From Candidatus Cottocaccamicrobium excrementipullorum (lineage in GTDB: Bacteria; Bacillota; Clostridia; Lachnospirales; Lachnospiraceae): 33,205 bases of DNA. Positions within the stretch are counted from its first letter, which is position 1; the number at the start of each line of letters is the position of its first letter. Where the stretch lies: the NCBI GenBank assembly GCA_018713255.1, contig DVFL01000030.1, positions 1 to 33,205 on the forward strand, given 5' to 3'. Shown here one piece after another: positions 21,576 to 29,507 of this stretch. Under the pieces are notes generated by a model, which was not told where the DNA came from, did no database searches, and was given only the letters and a program-made list of their open reading frames with translations. Made by a program: the position numbers and the translations under genes.

Positions 21576-23124
21576 GGTACGCACCTCCTATTCTCTCTTT
21601 GGAATCTTCTTTTACGCCCAGCATATAAAGACCCAGTTCATTTTCTGATGTACTCTTCACATCATCAATATAGCCCACAATCCGGCCTTCATGCATGACT
21701 AAAATAGCATCACTAAGAGAAAGAATCTCGCTTAAATCTGCAGATACCAGAAGAATTGCCTTCTGCTGGCTGCGCATTTCCACGATTTTCTTCCGAATAA
21801 ACTCAATGGCGCCAACATCGATTCCTCGGGTGGGCTGATTCATAATCAGCAGATCCGGCTCATAATCAAATTCCCGGCCCACAATTAATTTCTGCACATT
21901 TCCTCCCGACAGCTCGGACACCGTCTGTTTTGAGTTATCGTATTTCACCAGGAATTCCTTCAGAATCCGATTGGTAAACTCACTGACTTTCTTCCCATCA
22001 ATCAGGCCATGAGATTTCAGCCGATCAGTATAGTACACTTTGGAAATCGTGTTGTCTTCCAGAGAAAGTTTAGGCGCGGATCCATACCTCATCCGGTCTT
22101 CCGATACGTGGGAGATCCCTGCTTCCTGACGGGTCCGCACCGAAGCCCGGGTAATATCCTGTCCCTTTAAGGTGATGGTTCCATGCTGCGGTCTTAAAGT
22201 CCCCACAATGGCTTCTACCAGCTCTGACTGACCGTTTCCATCGATTCCGGCAATGCCAAGAATCTGTCCCTGGTGAATGGAGAAGGATACATGGTCCAGT
22301 CTGGTTTTCCCGAAAGAATCTGCGTAAATCAAATCTTTCACGGAAAAGATATTCTTGCCGTATTTTGCCTCTTCCTTCTCAATGTCCAGGCTCACATCTC
22401 TGCCTACCATCAGCCGGGAAATTTCCTGTTCATCCAGATCGGAAATTTCATAGGTTCCCATGGTCTTTCCATCCCGGAGAATAGTCATCCGGTTGCATAA
22501 TGCTTTTACTTCGTTCAGCTTATGAGAAATAAAAATAATAGTATGGCCATTTTCCCGCAGAAGCTTCAGCTGCTCAAATAACTCCTCTGTCTCCTGGGGA
22601 GTCAGCACCGCCGTCGGCTCATCCAGAATCAGAATGTGAGCTCCCCGGTAAAGGGCCTTTAAAATTTCCAGTTTCTGACGCATGGCCAGGGAAATATCCT
22701 CAACTTTCTCCTGGGCCTCCACCTTCAGATTATACTTATCTGATAATTCCTTTGTAATCCGGACTGCTTCTTTGCGGTCTACCTTTAAGGCGTTTCCCGT
22801 TTCTGCTCCCAGAATCAGATTTTCCGCCACCGTCATGGACGGCACCTGCATGAAATGCTGGTGAACCATTCCCAGACCAGCTGCAATGGCGTCACTTGAG
22901 GAAGAAAAATGCACTTCCTTTCCTTCCACGAAAATCTGTCCTTCTGTGGGTGCAAGCATTCCGAAAAGCATCTTCATCAGCGTAGATTTTCCTGCGCCGT
23001 TTTCTCCTACCAGCGCATGGATTTCTCCTCTTCTGATCTCGAGATTGACATTGTGGTTCGCCACAACGCCGCCGGGATATACTTTAGTAATATTCCGGGC
23101 TTCCAGGACATTTCCCTGCTCCAT
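21568..23124 (-). CDS. nupO: nucleoside ABC transporter ATPase, double domain (NupO/YufO-like)
   Basis: A 518-aa protein with two fused ABC domains. The first has Walker A GENGAGKST (41-49) and Walker B LILDEPTAVLT near 167; its signature is degenerate (ISLAMRQKLEI). The second has a degenerate Walker A (GIDGNGQSELVEA) but a good signature LSGGNVQKLIVGRE. This asymmetry, giving one competent composite site, is normal for the family. SD GGAGG sits 8 bases before ATG 23124. A hairpin separates it from the binding-protein gene. Confidence 0.93.
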   Translation of the reverse strand: MEQGNVLEARNITKVYPGGVVANHNVNLEIRRGEIHALVGENGAGKSTLMKMLFGMLAPTEGQIFVEGKEVHFSSSSDAIAAGLGMVHQHFMQVPSMTVAENLILGAETGNALKVDRKEAVRITKELSDKYNLKVEAQEKVEDISLAMRQKLEILKALYRGAHILILDEPTAVLTPQETEELFEQLKLLRENGHTIIFISHKLNEVKALCNRMTILRDGKTMGTYEISDLDEQEISRLMVGRDVSLDIEKEEAKYGKNIFSVKDLIYADSFGKTRLDHVSFSIHQGQILGIAGIDGNGQSELVEAIVGTLRPQHGTITLKGQDITRASVRTRQEAGISHVSEDRMRYGSAPKLSLEDNTISKVYYTDRLKSHGLIDGKKVSEFTNRILKEFLVKYDNSKQTVSELSGGNVQKLIVGREFDYEPDLLIMNQPTRGIDVGAIEFIRKKIVEMRSQQKAILLVSADLSEILSLSDAILVMHEGRIVGYIDDVKSTSENELGLYMLGVKEDSKERIGGAYRE

Positions 23125-23147
23125 AAGTTATCCTCCATCGTTAAGAG

Positions 23148-23178
23148 AAAATCTCCTGCCATGACAGCAGGAGATTTT
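23148..23178 (-). terminator. partial terminator between bmp lipoprotein and ATPase genes
   Basis: AAAATCTCCTGC pairs perfectly with GCAGGAGATTTT (12 bp, 7-nt loop), ending in TTTT on the minus strand. A second hairpin (GCCGCC/GGCGGC) lies at about 23248-23276. They probably lower expression of the membrane parts relative to the binding protein. Confidence 0.7.
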
Positions 23179-23299
23179 GCCGGTTTCTTTTTCGTTACGG
23201 TGAAAGTCTGCCGCCGAATCAACAACATAAATTCAGAGATTCCAAATGCGCCGCCAACCGTTCATCGGCGGCTGCGCACTGGCTGTCGGCACATGATCA

Positions 23300-24484
23300 T
23301 TACTGTGCACTGTCAATGATTTCGTTTAAGGTTGCTTCATCCATACCGTAAGCGGTATTTACCTCAATCTCACCGGAGATAATCTTATCTTTTGCATCAT
23401 TCACAGCCTGCTGAATCTCTTCCGGAACGATAGACTGATAGATTTCATTGTCGGCAAGTCCAACTACTCCGTCTTCCAGACCCAGAACCTGATATTCACC
23501 ATAAGGAAGTTCTCCTGCCAGATCTTTCTTCACTGCATCTACAAGGCTGTCGCCAACATTTTTAATCGCGGAAGAAACGATATAATTTGCTTCCTCCTGT
23601 CCCTCATAAGCAAGCGCCTGATCAGAGTCAACACCAATTACATACCTCTGGCTCTCTGCCGCAGCTTCGATTACACCTACAGAGGCAGGTCCAGCTGCTA
23701 CGAATACACAATCTGCGCCGGAAGAATACTGGGTTAACGCCAGCTCTTTTGCCGTTGCAGAGTCAACATAGGAACCTACATAAGAAACCATTACTTTGAT
23801 GTCCGGATTTACAAACTGAGCGCCCTGGATATACCCTACTGCAGAGTCATTAATTACCACAGCAGTATCTCTTGCGCCTACAAAACCAATCACCGCATCA
23901 TCGTTGGCATATTCCACATCAGAAGTGGTCAGGCTGGCAGCCAGAACACCTGCGAGGAAAGCACACTCATTCTGCTTATAGCTCATGGAATATACATTGC
24001 TTAAATCGCCCAGGCTGTAATCCACATCGGTATCAAAGATAATATAACGCTTCTCCGGGAATTCCTGAGCAACCTGCTCGGTAATTTCCTTCATATCCCA
24101 CAGACCAGTAATAATAATGTCTGCATCAGACTCGGAGGCATCCAGCATGGAGCCTTCAAATTTGGTCTTGTCGTTGCCCATCTCGATCATCTGAACTTCT
24201 ACCTGATCGCCCATTTCATTCATCAGGCGCTCCATTCCAGCCTGAGCAGAATCGTTAAATGCCTTATCGCCGAAAGAACCGGTAACCAGAAGAGCGATCT
24301 TTACCTTCTCGCCAGTGGATTCCTCTCCCTGAGTTTCCTCAGCAGCATCTCCTCCTGCTGCTTCCTCGCCGGCAGTCTCTCCTGCAGCAGTAGTGGTTCC
24401 GCTGCTGCTGCTTCCTGAACAGCCAAACAGCATAGAAGCTGCCATTGCCATTACTACAGCACCAGTTAACACTTTTTTCTTCAT
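23300..24484 (-). CDS. BMP-family nucleoside-binding lipoprotein
   Basis: A 394-aa substrate-binding protein. Signal peptide with lipobox LFGC (C22), then a Ser/Gly/Thr/Glu-rich linker to about residue 60, then the BMP/PnrA domain. VKIALLVTGSFGDKAFNDSA near 61-80 and IGFVGARDTAVVINDSAVGY near 200 are typical; an Asp early in the domain binds the ribose. It feeds the NupOPQ importer. The ATG overlaps the amidohydrolase stop by 4 nt. Confidence 0.93.
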   Translation of the reverse strand: MKKKVLTGAVVMAMAASMLFGCSGSSSSGTTTAAGETAGEEAAGGDAAEETQGEESTGEKVKIALLVTGSFGDKAFNDSAQAGMERLMNEMGDQVEVQMIEMGNDKTKFEGSMLDASESDADIIITGLWDMKEITEQVAQEFPEKRYIIFDTDVDYSLGDLSNVYSMSYKQNECAFLAGVLAASLTTSDVEYANDDAVIGFVGARDTAVVINDSAVGYIQGAQFVNPDIKVMVSYVGSYVDSATAKELALTQYSSGADCVFVAAGPASVGVIEAAAESQRYVIGVDSDQALAYEGQEEANYIVSSAIKNVGDSLVDAVKKDLAGELPYGEYQVLGLEDGVVGLADNEIYQSIVPEEIQQAVNDAKDKIISGEIEVNTAYGMDEATLNEIIDSAQ

Positions 24485-25803
24485 AATACATCTTTCTCCT
24501 TCTTATAAATGGTTGATTTATTTAAACTATCAAGAGTATCAAGATAGTCTTTCTTGCTTAATACCGGCTTGAAGGCCTTCTTGATTTTCCAGGCAGCAGC
24601 GCCGCCCTCTGCCAAAAGTTCCTCTATGGTGTCTGCAAAATAATGCGCGGGAACACAGTATGCCTGCTCCGGATCCGCCGTCTTAAAATCTTTCCCATGG
24701 GTGCTTCCCGAAAATCCAGCCACGCCGATTTCCACCGTAGGCCACATCAGGGAAATATCCCCCATGTCTCCAGAGGCAAATCCATGAGTCCCCTGGGCAA
24801 TCATTTCTGGCTCCATATAGTCCAAAATATGTTTCTTTACCAGTTCCGTAAGATTTTCGTCCTGGTGAAGAGGGAAATATCCCGGAGTATCCTGGATTTC
24901 CAGATCACAGCCAATGGCCAATGCTCCGGCTCTCAGGGCCCGGTTTACCTTTTCGCTGGTTTCAAAAATCGCTTTTACCGTTTTAGCTCTGACGTACATT
25001 TCCAGCTGAGTTCTGGAAGGAATGGTATTCACCGTCTGTCCGCCTTCCTGCATAATAAAATGCACCCGGATGGCATCTTCCGCCCGGAAAGTTTCCCGCA
25101 GGAAGTTGATTCCCGTCATGGCCAGATTCGCTGCATTCAGCGCATTGATTCCATCCTCTGGATTAGCCCCTGCATGAGCCGCCTTTCCCGTGAAAATGGC
25201 GCGTTTTTGAATAAATCCATTCAGTCCTGCACCAATCTCTGCATGATATCTGGTCATATCCAGACCCATGGCATGGCAGGACAGCATAATATCAATGTCG
25301 TCGAACACCCCTGTGGTAATCATCTCCTGTTTGCCCGAGGGATGATGAAGCTTGCCTTCTGCAATCAGCTTCTTTCGGTAATCCATATCGCAGAATTCCT
25401 CTCCTGGAGTTACCAGCAAAGTCACCTTGCCGCAGAGATCGTTAAGCATTCCGGATTCTTTGATTGCAAGAAACAGACTCATCATCACGCCCAGCTGGGC
25501 ATAATGGCCGCAGGTGTGAGCTGCATAATCGCCTTCATGAGCAAAGGGGTGACCTAATGTGGGGACAGCATCAAACTCCGCGATCAGGCCAATATTAGGC
25601 CCCGGCTTTCCTGAATCCAGGCAGGCTCTGATGCCGGTATAAGCCACATCTTCATGAGGAATCCCTGCTCCGTCCAAGACCTCGATAGCCTTGCCCCGGC
25701 TGCGGAATTCCTTAAAGCCCAGTTCTGGATGACGATAAATATCTTCGCTCATCTCAATCATCCGGGGTAGAATTTCATTTAATTTTTCATGAACCGGTTT
25801 CAT
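24481..25803 (-). CDS. M20-family amidohydrolase
   Basis: A 440-aa zinc hydrolase of the AbgB/hippurate hydrolase type. Metal-site features are EFDAVPTLGHPFAH near 75-88, HTCGHYAQLG near 96-105 and TPGEEFCDM near 133, with a late GFASGDMGDIS. A dimerisation/lid insertion covers about 200-320 (FTGKAAHAGANPEDGINAL). It would remove an acyl or amino group from an amide substrate. It is the first gene of an operon otherwise devoted to nucleoside import and adenosine deamination, so the natural substrate may be a modified nucleoside or an N-acyl compound; that is inference. SD GGAGGAGG precedes ATG 25803. Confidence 0.9.
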   Translation of the reverse strand: MKPVHEKLNEILPRMIEMSEDIYRHPELGFKEFRSRGKAIEVLDGAGIPHEDVAYTGIRACLDSGKPGPNIGLIAEFDAVPTLGHPFAHEGDYAAHTCGHYAQLGVMMSLFLAIKESGMLNDLCGKVTLLVTPGEEFCDMDYRKKLIAEGKLHHPSGKQEMITTGVFDDIDIMLSCHAMGLDMTRYHAEIGAGLNGFIQKRAIFTGKAAHAGANPEDGINALNAANLAMTGINFLRETFRAEDAIRVHFIMQEGGQTVNTIPSRTQLEMYVRAKTVKAIFETSEKVNRALRAGALAIGCDLEIQDTPGYFPLHQDENLTELVKKHILDYMEPEMIAQGTHGFASGDMGDISLMWPTVEIGVAGFSGSTHGKDFKTADPEQAYCVPAHYFADTIEELLAEGGAAAWKIKKAFKPVLSKKDYLDTLDSLNKSTIYKKEKDVL

Positions 25804-25841
25804 GGATTTCCTCCTCCAAGAATAAAGAATTAATACTTACT

Positions 25842-25871
25842 ATCTTACTCGTAACTGGCAGGAACTGTCAA
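25842..25871 (-). promoter_or_regulatory. promoter of the amidohydrolase-nup-add operon
   Basis: TTGACA (25871-25866), 18-nt spacer, TAAGAT (25847-25842). Leader is only about 30 nt, so no room for a purine riboswitch. Confidence 0.7.
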
Positions 25872-26075
25872 GAAAAATGTCAATTTTGAAAAAACTGAAC
25901 AGATATTGTCCTCTTATTGTCGTTTTTTGCTGCGTTCTCCGCGATGTTTTTACTGTGTATTTTACTGTATTTTTCAATGTTTATTATACTGCAAAACCGG
26001 CGGAATTAACAGGGCAAATCCTGATTATCCGGTTAATCCCCTCTAGGGCTTTCGTGTTTTTTCGTTTTTTTGATG
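25872..26075. other. AT-rich intergenic spacer without a gene
   Basis: T-rich DNA between two divergent promoters. An open frame exists on plus but has no SD and is not gene-like. Words related to TTATCCGGTTAAT near 26025 recur in the T-box leader (ACCGGATAATCCGGT, 26331-26345), but no known operator is recognised. Confidence 0.4.
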
Positions 26076-26103
26076 TTGACATTCTGAAATTTTGCGCTAT
26101 AAT
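26076..26103 (+). promoter_or_regulatory. promoter of the T-box/cstA transcript
   Basis: TTGACA (26076-26081), 16-nt spacer, TATAAT (26098-26103). Confidence 0.9.
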
Positions 26104-26109
26104 GAAGCA

Positions 26110-26424
26110 CAAAATTAAGAACCATGAATGCGAAGAACAGGACAAGACTTCCCAGGCAGATCTGTTTTCAGAGAGTTCCCAGTTGGTGGAAGGGAACAGC
26201 AGAGCCAGGACGGCCATCCCCTGCGAGCAGTCGGAGCGAAATCAGACAGTAGTTCCGGCCGGAATCCTCCGTTATCAGGAAACCTGTTAATCCGGCAAAT
26301 CAACATGCAGACCGGACGACGGGACTGAGGGACCGGATAATCCGGTAAAAGAAGTGGTAACGCGGAGAAAGCTTTTTCGTCTTCTGACAGAGACAATCTG
26401 TCAGAAGGCGATTTTTTATTTTTC
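26110..26424 (+). ncRNA. T-box leader with intrinsic terminator
   Basis: The ~310-nt leader has the landmarks of a tRNA-sensing T-box. The Stem I base is GCGAAGAACAGG, closed by CCTGCGAGC (26129-26229). The distal part is AGAGAG-TTCCC...GTTGGTGGAA-GGGAA (26170-26197). The antiterminator has AGAAG (26350-26354), bulge TGGTAACGCG and CTTCT (26381-26385). The competing terminator is CTTCTGACAG/CTGTCAGAAG (26381-26407) with a T-run. TGGT would pair with an uncharged ACCA tail, so the tRNA should have discriminator A. The specifier codon could not be fixed; GCC in GGCCATCC is one candidate. Confidence 0.82.
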
Positions 26425-26562
26425 CCATTTCTTCTGCCGCCCCAATGGCCAGAAGCTGTGCTTCTTCCAGCCTTCTCTTCCAACGTTCAGACTGTACAAA
26501 TAAAATGCCCGACCGGCATTTCATATAGATTATTTACTGCAGTTTAAGGAGGATGAAAAATC

Positions 26563-28260
26563 ATGAACACACTTGTAATCGTACTGATCGCCGCCGTATG
26601 CCTGGTGGCAGCTTACGTATTGTACGGAAGATGGCTGGCCAATAAATGGGGGATTGATCCCAAGGCAAAAACGCCTGCCATTGTCCATAACGACGGGCAG
26701 GATTACGTTCCCACAGACGGATGGACCGTATTCGCCCATCAATTTTCCTCGATTGCCGGAGCCGGGCCGGTTACCGGCGCCATCCAGGCCGCAGCCTTCG
26801 GCTGGCTTCCAGTTCTTCTCTGGATCATTCTTGGCGGCATCTTTTTCGGCGCAGTCACAGACTTCGGCGCTCTTTATGCCAGCGTAAAAAACGACGGCAA
26901 GTCCATGGGACTTCTGATTGAACAATATATTGGAAAAACCGGCCGGAAACTGTTTTTAGGTTTCTGCTGGCTGTTTACTCTGATTGTCATGGCTGCCTTT
27001 GCCGATATGGTAGCAGATACCTTTAATGCTTATGTAGTAACTGATGGCGTAAGCACTCTCTCCGAAAGCGCCACGGTGAACGGTGCAGCCGGAAGTATTT
27101 CTTTGTTCTTTATCCTTTTTGCGGCAGTATTCGGAGTAATTCAGCACAAAATGAAATTCACCGGCTGGAAAGAAGCGGCCGCCGGGCTTTTGTTTACAGT
27201 GCTGGCTTTTATCTGCGGCATGAATCTTCCCGTGCTTTTAGGCAAAGAAACCTGGGTGTATATCGCCTTTATCTACATTTTCCTGGCGGCGGTTCTTCCT
27301 ATGTGGTTTGTGATGCAGCCAAGAGATTACATGTCCACCTTCATGTTTATCGGCATGATCGCCGGCGCTGTGCTGGGACTGATTTTCGCACACCCTGCCA
27401 TGAATCTCCGGCCCTTCACCGGATTTAGGAATGAAAATCTGGGAACTCTTTTCCCCATTCTCTTTGTCACGGTAGCCTGCGGCGCTGTGTCCGGCTTCCA
27501 CAGCCTGGTGTCCTCCGGCACTTCCTCCAAAACCATTTCCAATGAAAAGGACATGCTGAAAGTCGGCTACGGCGCCATGGTTCTGGAAAGCCTTCTGGCG
27601 GTAATCGCCCTGTGCGTAGCCGGCGCCGCAGCCAGTGCTGACGGAACCGCCGCCGTGGGAACGCCTTTCCAGATCTTTTCCTCTGGAGTGGCAGGCTTCC
27701 TGGAAATGTTCGGCATTCCCGTATATGTAGCCCAGAGCTTTATGACCATGTGCGTCTCCGCCCTGGCCTTCACCACCCTGGACTCCGTGGCCAGAATCGG
27801 CCGTATGTCCTTCCAGGAGCTGTTCAGCGTAGACAACATGGACCAGGCTGAAGGATGGAGAAAACTGTTCTGCAACAAGTACTTCTCCACGCTGATTACC
27901 CTGCTCTTCGGATACATTTTAACTCAGGTAGGCTACTCCAATATCTGGCCCCTGTTCGGAAGCGCCAATCAGCTGTTAAGCGCACTGGTATTAATTACTC
28001 TCTGCGTCTTCTTAAAAGTGACAGGAAGAGAAATGCGGACTCTGGTGCCTCCCTTTGTGATCATGCTGGTGGTTACCTTCACCGCCCTGGTACAGCGGTT
28101 CATTTCCCTGGTAAGCGCTTTTTCGGCGGGCACCGGCACCTTTATGGTAGAAGGCCTTCAGCTGATTGTCGCTGTGCTGCTGATGATTCTTGGAGTAACC
28201 ATTGTGGTGACTTCCGGTAAAGAGCTGATCAGCAAGAAAGCCGGCCAGCAGCTCCGCTAA
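26563..28260 (+). CDS. cstA: CstA-family transporter (carbon starvation/peptide-pyruvate type)
   Basis: A 565-aa membrane protein with about 16 hydrophobic spans. Family stretches are FAHQFSSIAGAGPVTGAIQA near 58-77, FGAVTDFGALYASVKNDGKS near 95-114, VSGFHSLVSSGTSSKTISNE near 310-329, and FTTLDSVARIGRMSFQEL near 410. E. coli relatives transport pyruvate (BtsT, CstA) or assist peptide use. SD AGGAGG is at 26548-26553. The T-box leader upstream ties its expression to an uncharged tRNA, so an amino acid or peptide substrate is likely here. Confidence 0.92.
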   Translation: MNTLVIVLIAAVCLVAAYVLYGRWLANKWGIDPKAKTPAIVHNDGQDYVPTDGWTVFAHQFSSIAGAGPVTGAIQAAAFGWLPVLLWIILGGIFFGAVTDFGALYASVKNDGKSMGLLIEQYIGKTGRKLFLGFCWLFTLIVMAAFADMVADTFNAYVVTDGVSTLSESATVNGAAGSISLFFILFAAVFGVIQHKMKFTGWKEAAAGLLFTVLAFICGMNLPVLLGKETWVYIAFIYIFLAAVLPMWFVMQPRDYMSTFMFIGMIAGAVLGLIFAHPAMNLRPFTGFRNENLGTLFPILFVTVACGAVSGFHSLVSSGTSSKTISNEKDMLKVGYGAMVLESLLAVIALCVAGAAASADGTAAVGTPFQIFSSGVAGFLEMFGIPVYVAQSFMTMCVSALAFTTLDSVARIGRMSFQELFSVDNMDQAEGWRKLFCNKYFSTLITLLFGYILTQVGYSNIWPLFGSANQLLSALVLITLCVFLKVTGREMRTLVPPFVIMLVVTFTALVQRFISLVSAFSAGTGTFMVEGLQLIVAVLLMILGVTIVVTSGKELISKKAGQQLR

Positions 28261-28292
28261 CGAAAGAATTTGTCATTCCGCTTTTATTGCAT

Positions 28293-28357
28293 AAAAAATC
28301 CTCGGCATCGATTATTTGATGTAATCCATCTTCTAATCTGTGCTGAGGATTTTTCTT
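28293..28357. terminator. bidirectional terminator
   Basis: AAAAATCCTCGGCA near 28294-28306 pairs with TGCTGAGGATTTTT (28341-28354) between converging cstA and AEC transporter genes. Confidence 0.85.
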
Positions 28358-28363
28358 TCCTTG

Positions 28364-29287
28364 CTATCCAAGCACCTGCATCATAATCACGCACAACATT
28401 GGAATCGTAAACAAAGACAACAATGTAGACAGGAAAACCACTCCGGCGGCAAAGCTGGAATCTCCATCGTATGTAGCAGCCAGAATGGCAGTAGTGGCCG
28501 CCGCCGGCATCCCGGCTAAAACTACGGATACTTCGGTCACCAGCTGTCCGATTCCCGCCAGCATACAGCCAGCCAGGACAATTAACGGAAAAATAATCAG
28601 CCTTACCAGGCAAAACCAAAGATTTTCTTTTTTCAGCAGATCACTTTTATGGGTTTCCGCAAGAATATTGCCTATGGTAACCATGGACACTGCGGTAGTA
28701 CAATTGCTGGAAGTGCGAATCGCCTGCTCCAATCCAGAGGGGAGAGAGAACTGGCCAATCATCAGGATCAGTCCGATGATCACAGCAATGATACAGGGAT
28801 GGGTACAAATCTTCTTTAAAACATTTTTTCCCCTTGCTCCAGTAAAACAGGTTATCCCTGCAGACCACATGACAATCCGCTGGGGGATCAAATAGATAGA
28901 GGCATATAGGAGACCCTGGACCCCATACAGGCCTTCTGCAATAGGATTTCCCATAAATCCTGCATTTGAAGCGATCGTTCCATATTTCAAAACTGCAAGT
29001 TTTCCAGGATCTTTTTTAGAATAGAAAAGCTGTCCTGCCACTGATGCAAAAATTTGTATACATACTGATACCAAAAGAATAATCATACAGTCCCATAGAA
29101 TGCTTCGATTAAATTCAATCATAAAAGAAGCAATAATATTACAGGGCAGGACGAAATTAATCAATAACCCCGACAAACCCTTTCTGGCATCTGCGGGGAT
29201 AATTTTCATCTTCGTCAGGAGATATCCCGCCATCATTAAAAAAAAGATCGTAATTTGAAGATCAAGTAACGTATTCATGTCAACCAT
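28364..29287 (-). CDS. AEC-family transporter
   Basis: A 307-aa auxin-efflux-carrier-type permease with 8-10 spans. Typical features are LINFVLPCNIIASF near 43, IASNAGFMGNPIAEGLYG near 105-122 and the C-half LAGMPAAATTAIL near 256. Bacterial members export or exchange malate and other organic acids or amino acids; the substrate is not evident. ATG 29287 has GGAGG six bases upstream; ATG at codon 4 is an alternative. A single gene with its own terminator. Confidence 0.9.
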   Translation of the reverse strand: MVDMNTLLDLQITIFFLMMAGYLLTKMKIIPADARKGLSGLLINFVLPCNIIASFMIEFNRSILWDCMIILLVSVCIQIFASVAGQLFYSKKDPGKLAVLKYGTIASNAGFMGNPIAEGLYGVQGLLYASIYLIPQRIVMWSAGITCFTGARGKNVLKKICTHPCIIAVIIGLILMIGQFSLPSGLEQAIRTSSNCTTAVSMVTIGNILAETHKSDLLKKENLWFCLVRLIIFPLIVLAGCMLAGIGQLVTEVSVVLAGMPAAATTAILAATYDGDSSFAAGVVFLSTLLSLFTIPMLCVIMMQVLG

Positions 29288-29373
29288 ATTCTGCCTCCAT
29301 TCTGCTCTCCATCTTTTCTCGTTTCAGTAACCTCCAGAGCCGTTTTTTGCTTCAGGTTATCGTTAATGTACTG

Positions 29374-29404
29374 GGGGAAACGCCCATGCTACCGCTTTCC
29401 CCCA
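29374..29404 (-). terminator. hairpin at the end of the small toxin-like gene
   Basis: GGGGGAAA (29404-29397 on minus) pairs with TTTCCCCC (29381-29374). The stop codon lies inside the loop. A second stem, TAACCT/AGGTTA, follows at about 29328-29359. Confidence 0.6.
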
Positions 29405-29478
29405 AAAATAGTATAACATAAGCCCACAAGAGATACGATCAGCAGGCAAAACTGGATTAAATCCGCATAGGTCACCAT
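29389..29478 (-). CDS. 29-aa holin-like toxin peptide
   Basis: A very short ORF starting MVTYADLIQFCLLIVSLVGL and ending in the basic GGKR. It has one hydrophobic span (residues about 6-25). GAGGAGGAG (29492-29484) is an excellent SD six bases upstream. Length, start MxTYxxL, single span and Lys/Arg end match the putative holin-like toxin family of type I toxin-antitoxin systems. The gene is followed by strong hairpins, as in those systems. No antisense antitoxin RNA was located with confidence. It begins 29 nt after the HTH protein gene and may be on the same transcript. Confidence 0.75.
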   Translation of the reverse strand: MVTYADLIQFCLLIVSLVGLCYTIFGGKR

Positions 29479-29507
29479 ATCCGCTCCTCCTCATTCAGCT
29501 TCCGTCC

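Noticed and set aside
25804-25841. Purine riboswitch before the nucleoside operon
   Set aside because: The leader is only about 30 nt and shows no aptamer.
25872-26290. 137-aa plus ORF upstream of cstA
   Set aside because: Spans the promoter and the T-box RNA, with no SD.
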